From Anaerolineales bacterium (lineage in GTDB: Bacteria; Chloroflexota; Anaerolineae; 4572-78; J111), in NCBI GenBank assembly GCA_012032575.1, contig JAAUSP010000007.1, positions 1 through 36,418 of the forward strand: DNA of 36,418 nt, in the 5' to 3' direction. Position 1 is the first letter of the stretch, and each line of letters begins with the position of its first letter. A program made the position numbers and the translations under genes. The notes below the pieces were generated by a model. It saw only the letters and a list, made by a program, of their open reading frames with translations, was not told where the DNA came from and made no database searches. Positions 8,311 to 17,167 of the stretch are shown here, one piece after another.

Positions 8311-9389
8311 TGGACGGACAGACCGGGCCGTTCTCCATCCCAATAACTATTATTGCCGGCTTTCTGGGAGCCGGTAAAACCACCTTGCTCAATCGCATCT
8401 TGCACGCGGAGCATGGGTTACGTATTGCAGTCCTGGTCAACGACTTTGGGAAAATAGATATTGATGCCCGGCTGCTGGCTGCGGCCCAACCTGGTCAGAT
8501 GGTCAGCCTGCCTAACGGCTGTATTTGCTGCACCTTGTTCGGTAATTTGGTTAAAGTAGTCCAGGATTTAATCGAGACCCCGCAGCCGCCGGAGCATATC
8601 ATCATTGAAGCCAGTGGAGTTTCCTCGCCTGCCGATGTGGCGGCCATTCTGGAAATCCCTGCTCTCCAAAATTTTGTGACCCTGGATAGTATCATCACCA
8701 TGATTGATGCCGAAAACGTGCGCCGACTGGCCAGGGTGGTTGTTTTTTTGGAGGGCCAGATCAGGTCAGCCGACACGCTCCTGGTCAACAAAACTGACCT
8801 GGTTGATGCCGATACCCTGGCCGAAGTGCTGGACTGGATTCGCGCAATTGCCCCGGAGGCCCGCATCCTGAAAACAAGTTATGCTCAAGTGCCGCTTGAA
8901 TTGATTTTGGGGGTGGGGCGACCAATCCCGTTCGGTGCTTCGCCCCATCCGGCGCTTCACGCCGACCACGACCAGCTTTACGAAACCTGGAGTTACACCA
9001 CGAGCAAACCTCTCTTGAAGGCCGCCCTTCAGACTGCCCTGGAAGGCTTGCCGCGCTCCATTTATCGAGGCAAAGGCTTCGTCTACCTGGCTGATTCCCC
9101 TGAGCAGCGTTACATACTGCAACTGGTCGGCAAACGAGTCCGGCTGGATGGCGACCAGGTCTGGGGGACTCAGCCGCCCCAAACGGAACTGGTGTTTATC
9201 GGCGAACCGGGGGCGCTTGACCCGGCGAAACTGCAAGCCAATCTGGATCGCTGTCTTGTCGAGAATCTTGAACCGGACATAACTGCTCAACCCTCATGTC
9301 ATTTCGAGGCCGTAAGGCCGAGAAATCCCTACCGCGCTGCATCGGCCTCGGAGATTTCTCCCTTCGGTCGAAATGACATGGCTGAGTAG
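8310..9389 (+). CDS. G3E GTPase, COG0523/CobW-like metallochaperone
   Basis: 359 residues. Walker A GFLGAGKTT at 17-25, metal-binding CxCC (GCICC, residues 70-74), IIIEASGVSSP (Walker B/switch region, about 98-108) and NKTD at 160-163 define a COG0523 protein; a CobW_C domain follows from about residue 225. Known members bind Zn or Co and deliver metal to client proteins at the cost of GTP. Its coupling to MT2 (1-nt overlap) suggests zinc loading of the UroD-family enzymes or help for the cobalt cofactor; this is inference. The last 30 or so residues (from about 329) are encoded by an inverted-repeat element and do not look native, so the gene may have been extended by insertion of that repeat near its end. 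Confidence 0.9.
   Translation: MDGQTGPFSIPITIIAGFLGAGKTTLLNRILHAEHGLRIAVLVNDFGKIDIDARLLAAAQPGQMVSLPNGCICCTLFGNLVKVVQDLIETPQPPEHIIIEASGVSSPADVAAILEIPALQNFVTLDSIITMIDAENVRRLARVVVFLEGQIRSADTLLVNKTDLVDADTLAEVLDWIRAIAPEARILKTSYAQVPLELILGVGRPIPFGASPHPALHADHDQLYETWSYTTSKPLLKAALQTALEGLPRSIYRGKGFVYLADSPEQRYILQLVGKRVRLDGDQVWGTQPPQTELVFIGEPGALDPAKLQANLDRCLVENLEPDITAQPSCHFEAVRPRNPYRAASASEISPFGRNDMAE
9295..9380. repeat. REP-like imperfect palindrome inside the 3' end of the G3E GTPase gene
   Basis: Outer arms CATGTCATTTCGA and TCGAAATGACATG are perfect complements, followed inward by GAGAAATC / GATTTCTC, with an inner GGCCGTAAGGCC mini-hairpin on the left. The sequence resembles dispersed palindromes that I recall from other bacterial genomes, but I cannot search. 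Both arms are translated as the C-terminus of the GTPase. It could also act as a transcription or mRNA-stability signal before the corrinoid protein gene. Confidence 0.7.
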
Positions 9390-9446
9390 TGACAACCGGA
9401 CAAAACAACAAAATTTAATAAAACTTGATATAAAAGGAAGATAAAA

Positions 9447-10081
9447 ATGTCTCTTGAATCTGTTTATACTGCCGTTTTAAAAGGCAATGCCAAAGGCGCG
9501 GTAGCGGAAGCACAGGCTGCCCTGGAGGCCGGGATTCCGGCCGAAGATATTTTACAGCAGGCTTGTATTCCCGCTATGACCGAAGTAGGCCGTCTCTTTG
9601 AGACCGGTGAAAAATTTGTCCCGGAAATGCTCATCGCGGCCCGAGCGATGCAATCAACCGTCGCCCTGCTTAAACCTCGTCTGGTTGAAGCCGATATCCA
9701 AAAGTTGGGTAAGGTGGTCATTGGCACCGTCGCCGGAGACCTGCACGACATTGGCAAAAACCTGGTCGGCATGATGCTGGAAGGAGCCGGTTTTGAAGTG
9801 ATTGACCTGGGTACCGATGTTTCCCCCGAAGCTTTTGTAAAAGCGGTCCAAGAGCACCAGGCGGACATAGTGGGCTTGTCGGCCCTGCTCACCACTACCA
9901 TTGCGTCTATGGGAGAGACTATTGACGCGCTTAAGGAAGCCGGGTTGCGCCAACAGGTAAAGGTAATGGTCGGCGCGCGCCAATTTCTCAAGATTATGCC
10001 AATCAAATTGGGGCTGATGGCTACTCAGCCGATGCCGGTAGCGCGGCCCGTGTTGCTAAATCATTGGTCGGTGCATTTTAG
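9447..10081 (+). CDS. Methyltransferase cognate corrinoid (B12-binding) protein (one frameshift)
   Basis: 211 residues once one lost base near 9975 is restored. Residues 1-85 form the helical cap domain (MtaC/MetH-like). Residues 88-211 form the B12-binding fold with GDLHDIGKN, in which His100 would be the lower cobalt ligand (DxHxxG), then GLSALLTTT and, in the other frame, GGAPISQDYA and IGADGYSADA. This is the one-domain methyl carrier of three-component methyltransferase systems (MtaC, MtbC, MtvC type). It lies among the UroD-family genes and gives the island its biochemical identity. SD AAAGGAAG precedes ATG 9447; MT3 starts 15 bases after the corrected stop. The 3' truncation in the raw frame is probably a sequencing error because all downstream motifs are intact. 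Confidence 0.93.
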
Positions 10082-10096
10082 TCAGCGGAGGATATG

Positions 10097-11245
10097 ATGA
10101 ACTCTAGAGAACGTGTACAGGCGGCGCTCAACCACCAGGAGCCTGACCGCGTCCCCTTCGACCTGGGCGGAACCCCAATGTCGGGTATGCATACCATTGC
10201 CTACAAAAACCTACGGCAGTTTTTGGACTTACCCCCGGTTGATATTAGAATTTCCGACACTATTCAGCAGTTAGCAGTTATAGATAATGATCTGACCGAC
10301 TACCTCAAAGTGGACATCCACAACATTGCGCCCCGCTCGTCGGCGGCCTATAACCTGGTTTACCAGGATGAGGGTAACTATACTACCTACACCGACGAAT
10401 GGGGCATTGGCTGGCGGAAGCCCAAAAAGGGCGGCTTATACTACGATATGTATCGCTGGCCCCTGGCTCCTTATGATACGGTCGAAGAGATAAAGGCCAA
10501 TTATGTCTGGCCCGATCCCACCGACCCTAATCGCTTTGCCGGTCTGCGCGAAAAGGCCCTCAAAACCATCGAGCAGGGTAAAGCTGTCGTCATTGGCTCT
10601 ATCTCTGCCGGTATTTCCGAAATGCATGCCTGGACGCGAGGCTTTGAAAAGTATTTTACCGATTTTTACCTCTATCCCGATGTCGCCGAATACATTATGG
10701 ATGTGGTGGTTGATATAAAAATGGTCTTCTGGGAAAAAGCCCTGGAGCAGGTTGGCGATCTGGTAGATGTGGTGATCGAGGCCGACGACCTGGCCGGCCA
10801 AAAAAACCTGTTCTTTCATCCCGACCAGTACCGCCAGTTTATCAAACCTCGCCATACTAAATTATTCCAATATATCAAAAGCAAAACCTCGGCTAAATTA
10901 TTCTATCATTGCGACGGCGCTTTGGTGCCCATTTTGTGGGATTTGATCGAGTCGGGCATTGACATTCTGAACCCGGTTCAAAAGAGCGCTGCCGGGATTG
11001 ATTACCAACAACTGAAGAAAGAGTACGGCAAAGACCTTACTTTCTGGGGGGCCGGGATTGATACCCAGTTGGTTTTTGATCGGGGTACCCCCGAACAGGT
11101 TCGGGCCGATGTCAAAGAGAATATTGAGATCATGGCCCCCGGTGGCGGTTACATTTTTACCCCTATTCACAATACTCAAGCCACCGTTCCACCGGAGAAT
11201 TATATAGCGATGTGGGAAACATTGCGGGAATATGGCGTTTATTAA
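10097..11245 (+). CDS. UroD-family protein, putative substrate methyltransferase (MT3)
   Basis: 382 residues. It begins NSRERVQAALNHQEPDRVPF, typical of COG0407 proteins. In place of the zinc HxCG it has YHCDG (His271, then Cys and Asp), and in place of the terminal Cys it has TPIHNTQA. It therefore lacks the MtaA zinc set. Such HxDG / H-N-Q variants form a large branch of UroD-like proteins often found beside sugar transport genes; their reaction is not settled as far as I know. It directly follows the corrinoid protein (15 bases), so it is my best candidate for the substrate-specific methyltransferase. GGAGG at 10087-10091 favours the second of two adjacent ATG codons (10097). Confidence 0.8.
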   Translation: MNSRERVQAALNHQEPDRVPFDLGGTPMSGMHTIAYKNLRQFLDLPPVDIRISDTIQQLAVIDNDLTDYLKVDIHNIAPRSSAAYNLVYQDEGNYTTYTDEWGIGWRKPKKGGLYYDMYRWPLAPYDTVEEIKANYVWPDPTDPNRFAGLREKALKTIEQGKAVVIGSISAGISEMHAWTRGFEKYFTDFYLYPDVAEYIMDVVVDIKMVFWEKALEQVGDLVDVVIEADDLAGQKNLFFHPDQYRQFIKPRHTKLFQYIKSKTSAKLFYHCDGALVPILWDLIESGIDILNPVQKSAAGIDYQQLKKEYGKDLTFWGAGIDTQLVFDRGTPEQVRADVKENIEIMAPGGGYIFTPIHNTQATVPPENYIAMWETLREYGVY

Positions 11246-11286
11246 AGCATTCCTTTATCGGGGCGTTGGCCAGACTGACAGATAAA

Positions 11287-11991
11287 ATGTCAAACAACTT
11301 ATTGCCATTGTCAAATTTAACCTCGCTGGAAGATGCCTTGCAGGGACCCAAGGCGGTGCGTGAGTCTTTAACCCACCAGGTTTACAACAAACTCCGCACC
11401 GCCATTGTTTTGAGCAAATTGGCACCCAATACCCGCCTGGCCCAGGTTGAAATTGCCAAACAGATGGGGACGAGTCAGGCCCCGGTGAGAGAAGCTTTAC
11501 GCCAATTAGAACGAGATGGACTGGTAGAATATCGTCCGAGAAGCGGTACTTTTGTGGCCGAGTTATCAGGTGATAAAGTTTTTGAGGTATTTTCAATCCG
11601 CAATATGGTTGAATGTTTTGCGGTTCGGCGGGCTATTGTTCATTTCGATGGCGACAAACGCGATATTCTTAATCAACTCATTGAGCAGATGTACCGCGCC
11701 GCCGACCGGGATGACCTGTTTACAGTGGTTGAGTACGACCTGGAATTTCACCGCTGTCTGTGCCGTTGGGCCGAACATCCGGCCCTGCTGAATATTTGGA
11801 ACCCGCTGTATGCCCAGATTCAGCGCTATCTCATTCAAACCCAGCGGCACCATTTCCCTAATCTGCGCGATATTGCCAAAACTCACAAAGCTATTGTCGA
11901 AGCGATGTGCGAGGGCAATGCGGACGAAGCCGCGCGCGTTATTGAAGAACATGTGATGCAGTGGGCCAGACGCGAGCTTCGCAATAAGTGA
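11287..11991 (+). CDS. GntR-family transcriptional regulator with FCD domain
   Basis: 234 residues. Winged helix near residues 29-95 with RLAQVEIAKQMGTSQAPVRE, typical of GntR, then an all-helical FCD ligand domain (about 100-230). It contains DLEFHR, KTHKAI and EEHVM, supplying the Asp and three His that bind metal and the organic-acid ligand in FadR/FCD proteins. FCD regulators usually sense sugar acids or carboxylates and repress catabolic genes. It sits mid-island, so it is the likely local regulator; the inverted repeats at 1244-1259 and 1299-1323 are candidate sites. ATG 11287 is chosen over an in-frame ATG at 11212 that lies within MT3. Confidence 0.92.
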   Translation: MSNNLLPLSNLTSLEDALQGPKAVRESLTHQVYNKLRTAIVLSKLAPNTRLAQVEIAKQMGTSQAPVREALRQLERDGLVEYRPRSGTFVAELSGDKVFEVFSIRNMVECFAVRRAIVHFDGDKRDILNQLIEQMYRAADRDDLFTVVEYDLEFHRCLCRWAEHPALLNIWNPLYAQIQRYLIQTQRHHFPNLRDIAKTHKAIVEAMCEGNADEAARVIEEHVMQWARRELRNK

Positions 11992-12034
11992 TTTGCTGTC
12001 CCACTTTCTACCATACGTTACTTAAAATCATTTT

Positions 12035-12060
12035 AGGGGGACTTTCGAGTGTTTCCCCCT
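12035..12060 (+). terminator. Weak hairpin after the regulator gene
   Basis: AGGGGGA (12035-12041) pairs with TCCCCCT (12054-12060) over a 12-base loop. No T-run follows, so this may be a processing hairpin, not a true intrinsic terminator. It lies in the 118-base gap between the GntR gene and the first short-chain dehydrogenase. Confidence 0.3.
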
Positions 12061-12109
12061 GCTTTCATGACAACCAAATACTGAGGGAATTTTCCAAAAG
12101 AGGAACTGC

Positions 12110-12898
12110 ATGGGACGTTTAGACGGGAAAATTGCTTTAGTTACCGGCTCTGGTCGAGGCATAGGTCGGGGTATTGCCCTTCGATTTGCTGCCGAAGGAG
12201 CCAGGGTAGGTATTCTTGATCTAGGCCAAGCATCCTGCCAGGAGGTGGCAGCCGAAATTAAGGCATCGCGTGGTCAGGCTATTGCCTTGCCGGCCAACAT
12301 CGCCAGCGAAGAGCAGGTAGCCGAAGCTGTGGACAAGCTGACCGGCACTTTCGGCCCAATCTCCGTTCTGGTCAACAATGCCGCAGTCATGCCCACCGGC
12401 CGGCTGCACGAAACATCACCGCAGGATTTTGATCGCTGTATCAGTGTGAACCTGCGCGGCACCTATCTGATTTGCCGGGCTGTCATCCCCTCGATGTTGA
12501 AGCAGGGCCAGGGCTGTATTATCCATATGGCCAGCGTTACCGGCACCTTGGGCTACCCTGGTATAGCCGTCTATTCAGCCACTAAGGGGGCGCTCATTGC
12601 CTTAACCCGGGCAATGTCTACCGATTATGCCCGGCATGGGATCAGGGTGAATTCGGTATCGCCCGGCACCATTGATTCACCCATGCTGCACAACTTTGCT
12701 GCCAGACAGTCAAACCCTGAAAAAACCCGGCAGGCCTTTGATGAACTTCACCCTATTGGCCGGGTCGGCACAATTGAAGAGGTGGCGAATGTTTTTCTGT
12801 TCTTGGCTTCCGACGAGGCCAGTTTTGTCACCGGCGCCAATTATGAGGTGGATGGCGGTGTTGGCGTCAAAGGGGAGCAGCCTCAGGACCTCCCCTGA
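12110..12898 (+). CDS. Short-chain dehydrogenase/reductase (SDR 1)
   Basis: 262 residues, normal size for a classical SDR. It has TGSGRGIG at residues 12-19 for NAD(P), NNAA near 89-92, active-site Ser142, Tyr155 and Lys159 (YSATK), and a C-terminal [10 protein letters not shown]. Asp37 at the end of strand beta-2 (GILDLG) suggests preference for NAD over NADP. In this setting a sugar or polyol dehydrogenase is the likely role, such as oxidising a sugar to its lactone before dehydration by the enolase-superfamily enzyme. The family is too broad to name the substrate. SD AGAGGA precedes ATG 12110. MT4 follows after 58 bases. Confidence 0.9.
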   Translation: MGRLDGKIALVTGSGRGIGRGIALRFAAEGARVGILDLGQASCQEVAAEIKASRGQAIALPANIASEEQVAEAVDKLTGTFGPISVLVNNAAVMPTGRLHETSPQDFDRCISVNLRGTYLICRAVIPSMLKQGQGCIIHMASVTGTLGYPGIAVYSATKGALIALTRAMSTDYARHGIRVNSVSPGTIDSPMLHNFAARQSNPEKTRQAFDELHPIGRVGTIEEVANVFLFLASDEASFVTGANYEVDGGVGVKGEQPQDLP

Positions 12899-12956
12899 AG
12901 AGGACCAGTAAAAAATTCAGGATAGACCTGTGAAAAAGTTATAAATGGAGGTTTTA

Positions 12957-13987
12957 ATGACATTAACTCCCAAAGAACGGACACGGCACGCCTTAAGGCA
13001 CGAGCCGGTTGACCGCATCCCGACCCAAATCAATTACACCGATGATATGGGTAAAATACTCTGTGACCATTTTAAGACATCACCCGAAGAGCTATCTCAT
13101 CGTCTGGATAACCATCTGGTTCGGGTTGATGTGAGCCACACTGCCTATTTAAACGAAGATGGTTCGGCCAGGTATGATTGGTGGGGGTAGGCTGGGATAC
13201 CAAAGTGGAAGGGTATTGGCCGGCCGATGCCCCCCTGGCCAACACTACCGACCTGGATAGTATCACCTGGCCCGACCCGCGCGCGCCCCAACTTTTGGAC
13301 GACGCTGCCCGGATTATGGCCGCCGACAACGGCAAACACTTTATCATCCCCAACTTCGGCTTCTGCCTGTTCGAGCGGGCCTGGTCGCTGCGTGGGTTCG
13401 AGCAGCTTAGCCTTGATTTGGCCTTAGACCTGGACTTTGTCGAAGCGCTGCTGGATCGGATTGTCGAAATCCAATTGAGCTTGATCCATCGTTTCATTGC
13501 CCTGGGGGTAGACGGTGGCTACTTTGGCGACGATTACGGGGCACAGAAAAACATGCTCTTCTCCCCCAAATTATGGCGCAAAGCTTTCAAACCCCGACTG
13601 GCTAAACTATTTGCGCCTTTCCGCGAGGCTGGACTGCCCGTCATTATGCACTCCGACGGCGACATAGCTATTATCATGCCCGACCTGGTCGAAATCGGCC
13701 TGAACGTCTTTAACCCGGTACAGCCGGAAGTGACCGACCATATCTGGCTGCGCCAAACCTTTGGCAATAATTTGGCCTATTATGGCGGCGTCTCGACTCA
13801 GAGTGTGCTGCCATTCGGCACGCCCGACGCGGTAAGAACCGCCACCAGAGAATGTGCCCGTAACCTGGCGCCCAACAACACCGGCCTGCTGATCGCTCCC
13901 TCGCACCGGATGCTGGTGGATATTCCAATGGCCAACCTTGAAGCTTTTATAGAAACCTGCGCCGAACTGAGATTCGATAACCAATAG
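12957..13987 (+). CDS. UroD-family protein, putative substrate methyltransferase (MT4; one frameshift)
   Basis: 343 residues after restoring one G in the G-run at about 13184-13188, where DWWG runs into a stop and the other frame continues VGWDTKVEGYW. It begins LTPKERTRHALRHEPVDRIP. The zinc position reads MHSDGD, without the HxC pair, and the terminal Cys is replaced by APSHRM, so it belongs with MT3 and not MT1. The segment FGDDYGAQKNMLFSP (about 195) matches the conserved GDDxGxQxxxxxSP of this COG0407 branch. ATG 12957 follows GGAGG; an ATG at 12945 overlaps that site. Two zinc-lacking paralogues in one island suggest two methoxy substrates or two positions. Confidence 0.82.
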
Positions 13988-14023
13988 CGCCCGCTCTTTT
14001 GGAATTCCGGGGACAGCGACAAG

Positions 14024-14077
14024 GTGATGCGTGATACGGGATCAGGGTGATTACGCATCACGCATCACGTATCACGC
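14024..14077. repeat. Hairpin of tandem 7-nt words (word ACGCATC / GTGATGC)
   Basis: Left arm GTGATGC GTGATAC (14024-14037); right arm ACGCATC ACGCATC ACGTATC (14053-14073), partially offset so that GTGATGCGTGAT can pair with ATCACGCATCAC. The period is seven bases. It lies in the 151-base gap between MT4 and the GHMP kinase, where it may end or protect transcripts. Confidence 0.8.
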
Positions 14078-14138
14078 CCAAATCCCATGAAATCCTGAAG
14101 AACCAAGTTTCATTTAACTAACAATGGAGCAGCGTTTT

Positions 14139-15304
14139 ATGAATGAAGATCAACGCCAAAAATTAATCACGAATGAATTTTTTAAACGCTTCAACCAAGC
14201 GCCAACAGAATGGGTTCGCGCACCAGGCCGGGTTGATCTTATGGGCAGCCATACCGACTATAATCAGGGTTATGTTATGACCATGGCCATCAATCGTGAT
14301 ACCTGGTTGGCGGCCCGACCCCGTTCCGACCGCAATGTGGTCATCTACTCCTTAAATTTAACCGGGGAAGGTAAGTTTAATCTGGATCATATCGTTCATG
14401 ATACCACCCCCCCTGGACCAATTATGTGCGTGGCGTGGCCCAAGTCTTCCAGGCAGCCGGTTATTCGTTGCCTGGTTTTGATGGCCTGATCCACAGCACC
14501 ATTCCCTTTGGGGCAGGCTTAAGTTCTTCGGCGGCGCTTGAAGTGGTCACGGCTATGATGTTTAACGTGTTGGCCGGCAATAGGGAATTTGATCGGATAG
14601 AACTGGCGCTGCTCTGCCAGCGAGCGGAAAACGAGTTTGTTGGGGTCAATTCCGGCATTCTCGACCAGTACAGTTCGGCGCTGGGCCAGGCCGGACAAGC
14701 CCTTTTGTTGGATTGTCGCCACCTGACCCGTCAAATGGCAACCCTCCCAACTCATTTGCAAGTGGTTATTTGCGATACGCAGGCCAAGCGCGAGTTGACC
14801 GGCTCGGAGTACGGGCAGCGCCGGGCGCAGTGTGAAGAAGGCGCTCGTCGCCTGGCCGCGCTCTATCCCGGCGTAACCACCCTGCGCGATGTTTCGCTGG
14901 ACCAATTTAGCCGACACGAGCACGATTTGCCCGAAGTGGTCGCCCGGCGTTGCCGCTTCATCATCGAAGAAAACCAACGCGTATTAGACTTGGCCAAAGC
15001 CTTCGTTGCCAACGACTTGGCCTCTATCAAGTCCCTGACCGCAGAGTCTTATGCTGGAGCACGTGATTTGTACGAAATCAGTTGCCGAGAAATGGACACG
15101 ATGATCAAAGCGATGAACAGCGGTCCTGGCGTCGTCGGCGCTCGCCAGGCGGGAGCCGGTTTCGGCGGCTGTATGATTGCTTTTGTAGAGCAGGGCGCAA
15201 TTGAAACCTTTGCCAGCCATGTCAAAAAAACTTATCAAGCCAGCACCACCATCGAACCCAGAGTATACCCGGTTGAAGCTGCTGCCGGAGCTGGCCGGAT
15301 CTAA
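14139..15304 (+). CDS. GHMP-family sugar kinase, galactokinase-like (one frameshift)
   Basis: 388 residues after restoring one C in the C-run near 14412; galactokinases are about the same length. Motif 1 is APGRVDLMGSHTDYN (residues 28-42), motif 2 PFGAGLSSSAALEV (ATP loop) and motif 3 GAGFGGCMIAFV near the C-terminus, so fold and ATP site are complete. The canonical galactokinase box has Asn-Leu-Ile-Gly-Glu-His; here the Asn is Asp33 and the sugar-binding Glu is Ser37. That suggests a sugar different from plain galactose, or a methylated or deoxy derivative (inference). ATG 14139 has GGAG nine bases upstream, preferred over ATG 14124. SDR 2 begins 57 bases after the stop. Confidence 0.87.
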
Positions 15305-15361
15305 AGTGGAAGAGGTACATTAAGAGGGGTGAGGTTTATTTAAAGGAACGGGAGGACCGCT

Positions 15362-16138
15362 ATGGCCGGACGTCTACAGGATAAAATTGCCGTTATCACC
15401 GGCGCGGGCCGAGGCATCGGTGCGGCGACGGCCCGGCGTTTTGTCGAAGAAGGGGCAAAGGTCGCCATTGCCGAACTTGACCCCCACAGCGGCGAGGCGA
15501 TGGCCGCCCAATTACACGCCGAGGGGTACCAGGCGCTGGCTGTCCAAACCAATGTCGCCAATCAGGAGTCGGTCAGGCAAATGGTTAAAACGGTCGTCGA
15601 GGAATTGGGACCACCTGATATTCTGGTCAACAATGCCGGGATCAATGTTTTCTACGACCCGCTGCAATTAAAGGATGAGGACTGGCAGCGCTGTTTGGCG
15701 ATAAACCTGGAAGGGATGTGGTTCTGCTGCCGGGCTGTCTTGCCGCACATGCTGGACAAAGGCAGGGGCGCGATTGTGAATATGGCTTCGGCTCACTCCT
15801 TCCAAATTATCCCCCAATGCTTTCCTTACCCGGTCGCCAAGCATGGCGTCATCGGGCTAACCCGCGCCCTGGCCATTGAATATGCCGCCCGGAACATCCG
15901 GGTGAATGCGGTTTGCCCCGGCTACATTGAAACCCAAATCGCCCTGGATTACTGGAACACCTTCCCCGACCCCGAAAAAGAACGCCAGTATGCCTACAAT
16001 CTCCATCCGCCCAAGCGCATTGGCACCGTAGATGAGGTCGCCTGGCCTATCGTCTTTCTGGCTTCAGATGAAGCCGGGTTCGTCAACGGCGCAGCCTTGA
16101 TGGTAGACGGGGGGCGCTCTGTCCTGTATCACGACTGA
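15362..16138 (+). CDS. Short-chain dehydrogenase/reductase (SDR 2)
   Basis: 258 residues. TGAGRGIG at 13-20, Asp40 after strand beta-2 (AIAELD) favouring NAD, NNAG at 90-93, Ser143 and catalytic Tyr156/Lys160 (YPVAK), then VCPGYIET and a closing GAALMVDGGRS. It is a classical SDR, only moderately similar to SDR 1, so the two probably oxidise different intermediates. Strong SD GGGAGG precedes ATG 15362. It lies between the kinase and the MBL-fold hydrolase with small gaps, consistent with one transcript. A sugar or sugar-alcohol dehydrogenase is the best general label. Confidence 0.9.
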   Translation: MAGRLQDKIAVITGAGRGIGAATARRFVEEGAKVAIAELDPHSGEAMAAQLHAEGYQALAVQTNVANQESVRQMVKTVVEELGPPDILVNNAGINVFYDPLQLKDEDWQRCLAINLEGMWFCCRAVLPHMLDKGRGAIVNMASAHSFQIIPQCFPYPVAKHGVIGLTRALAIEYAARNIRVNAVCPGYIETQIALDYWNTFPDPEKERQYAYNLHPPKRIGTVDEVAWPIVFLASDEAGFVNGAALMVDGGRSVLYHD

Positions 16139-16191
16139 ACCGGCCCGGAGGCTTTGTGACTCCTGAACATCTTACAAGGAGCAAGTTACCA

Positions 16192-17153
16192 ATGAAAAAT
16201 TATTTGATAACGTTTTTATTTTGGAAGGTGAAGTGGGAGGCCGTCCCCTACAACTGGTTTACCTGCAAGGTCAGAATACGTCGCTGCTGCTGGATACGGG
16301 CTGCGCCGACGACCCGGCCAGGTTCATCCTGCCCCAAATCAGTCAGGCCGGCGGCAACCTGGCCCAATTAACCTGGATCATCAACACGCACTGCGACCTG
16401 GACCACATCGGCGGCAACCACGAAATGAAACAAGCTGCGCCGGGGGCGCGGTTAGCCTGCGGCGACGCCGACCGAGAAGCTTGCTCCAGCGCTGCCAACC
16501 TCATGCGGCTGCGTTATGATGCCTATAAAGAAAGACATCATCTCTACTACAGCGGTGAAGGGCGAGAGGGGCTTATTGCCCAGTGCGGGCAGCCCGAGCC
16601 GATTGAGGTGACTTTTGTCGGTGGCGAGCATATTCGTCTGGGACCGGATTGGGAGATTGAAATCCTCAGCCTGCCGGGCCATTCCAAAGGACATCTGGGC
16701 CTGCTGGACCGCAAAAACCAGGCCCTTTATGCCGGTGATGCCATCCATGGTGCGGTCTACCTGGGTTTCGACGGGACAGAAAAAATGGGGCCGACTTACC
16801 TCCACGTGGACGATTACCTTAGCACCATCCGTTTTGTCGAGCACCTGCCCATTTCAACCTATGTTGGCTGCCATTGGCCGGTCAAACATGGCGCTGAAAT
16901 CGGTGAATTTTGCGCCGAGTCACGCCAATTTGTTCAAAAAGCTGACCATTTACTGCGCGAATTTTTGATCAAGCCGCACACCCTGGCAGAAGCTTGCCTG
17001 GAACTTGGTCCGCACCTGGGCCAGTGGCCGCGTGCTGTAGATACCGAATTGATGTATGCGCTTAATGGGCATTTGGAGCGCCTGGTCGAGCGCGGCCTGG
17101 CTCAATTTGAGCAGGCCGCCGGTCAGGCAGCGGTCTATAAATTATCTCACTAA
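16192..17153 (+). CDS. Metallo-beta-lactamase-fold hydrolase (frameshift at codon 2-3)
   Basis: 320 residues if one A is restored in the A-run at 16195-16199, giving MKKLFDNVFILEGEVGG; AAGGAG lies ten bases upstream. Without that base the longest frame starts at a TTG (16221) with no ribosome site. Metal-site motifs are THCDLDHIGGN (about residues 67-77), LPGHSKGH, YAGDAI and VGCHWP, a complete MBL order, except that the second His of HxHxDH is Asp. A C-terminal 100-residue helical extension resembles the DNA-binding-like tail of lactonase-type MBL proteins (weak). In this island it could open a sugar lactone formed by an SDR, supplying the acid for the dehydratase. The enolase-superfamily gene starts 14 bases after its stop. 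Confidence 0.83.
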
Positions 17154-17167
17154 TCCAGAGGGCTGGT

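Noticed and set aside
12035..12060. Strong transcription terminator after the GntR gene
   Set aside because: Stem is only 7 bp with a 12-base loop and no T-run; kept only as a weak hairpin.
6087..13987. Calling the UroD-family genes hemE (heme biosynthesis)
   Set aside because: Four divergent paralogues beside a corrinoid protein, with HxC...C in MT1 and sugar genes around, fit methyltransferases and not uroporphyrinogen decarboxylase.
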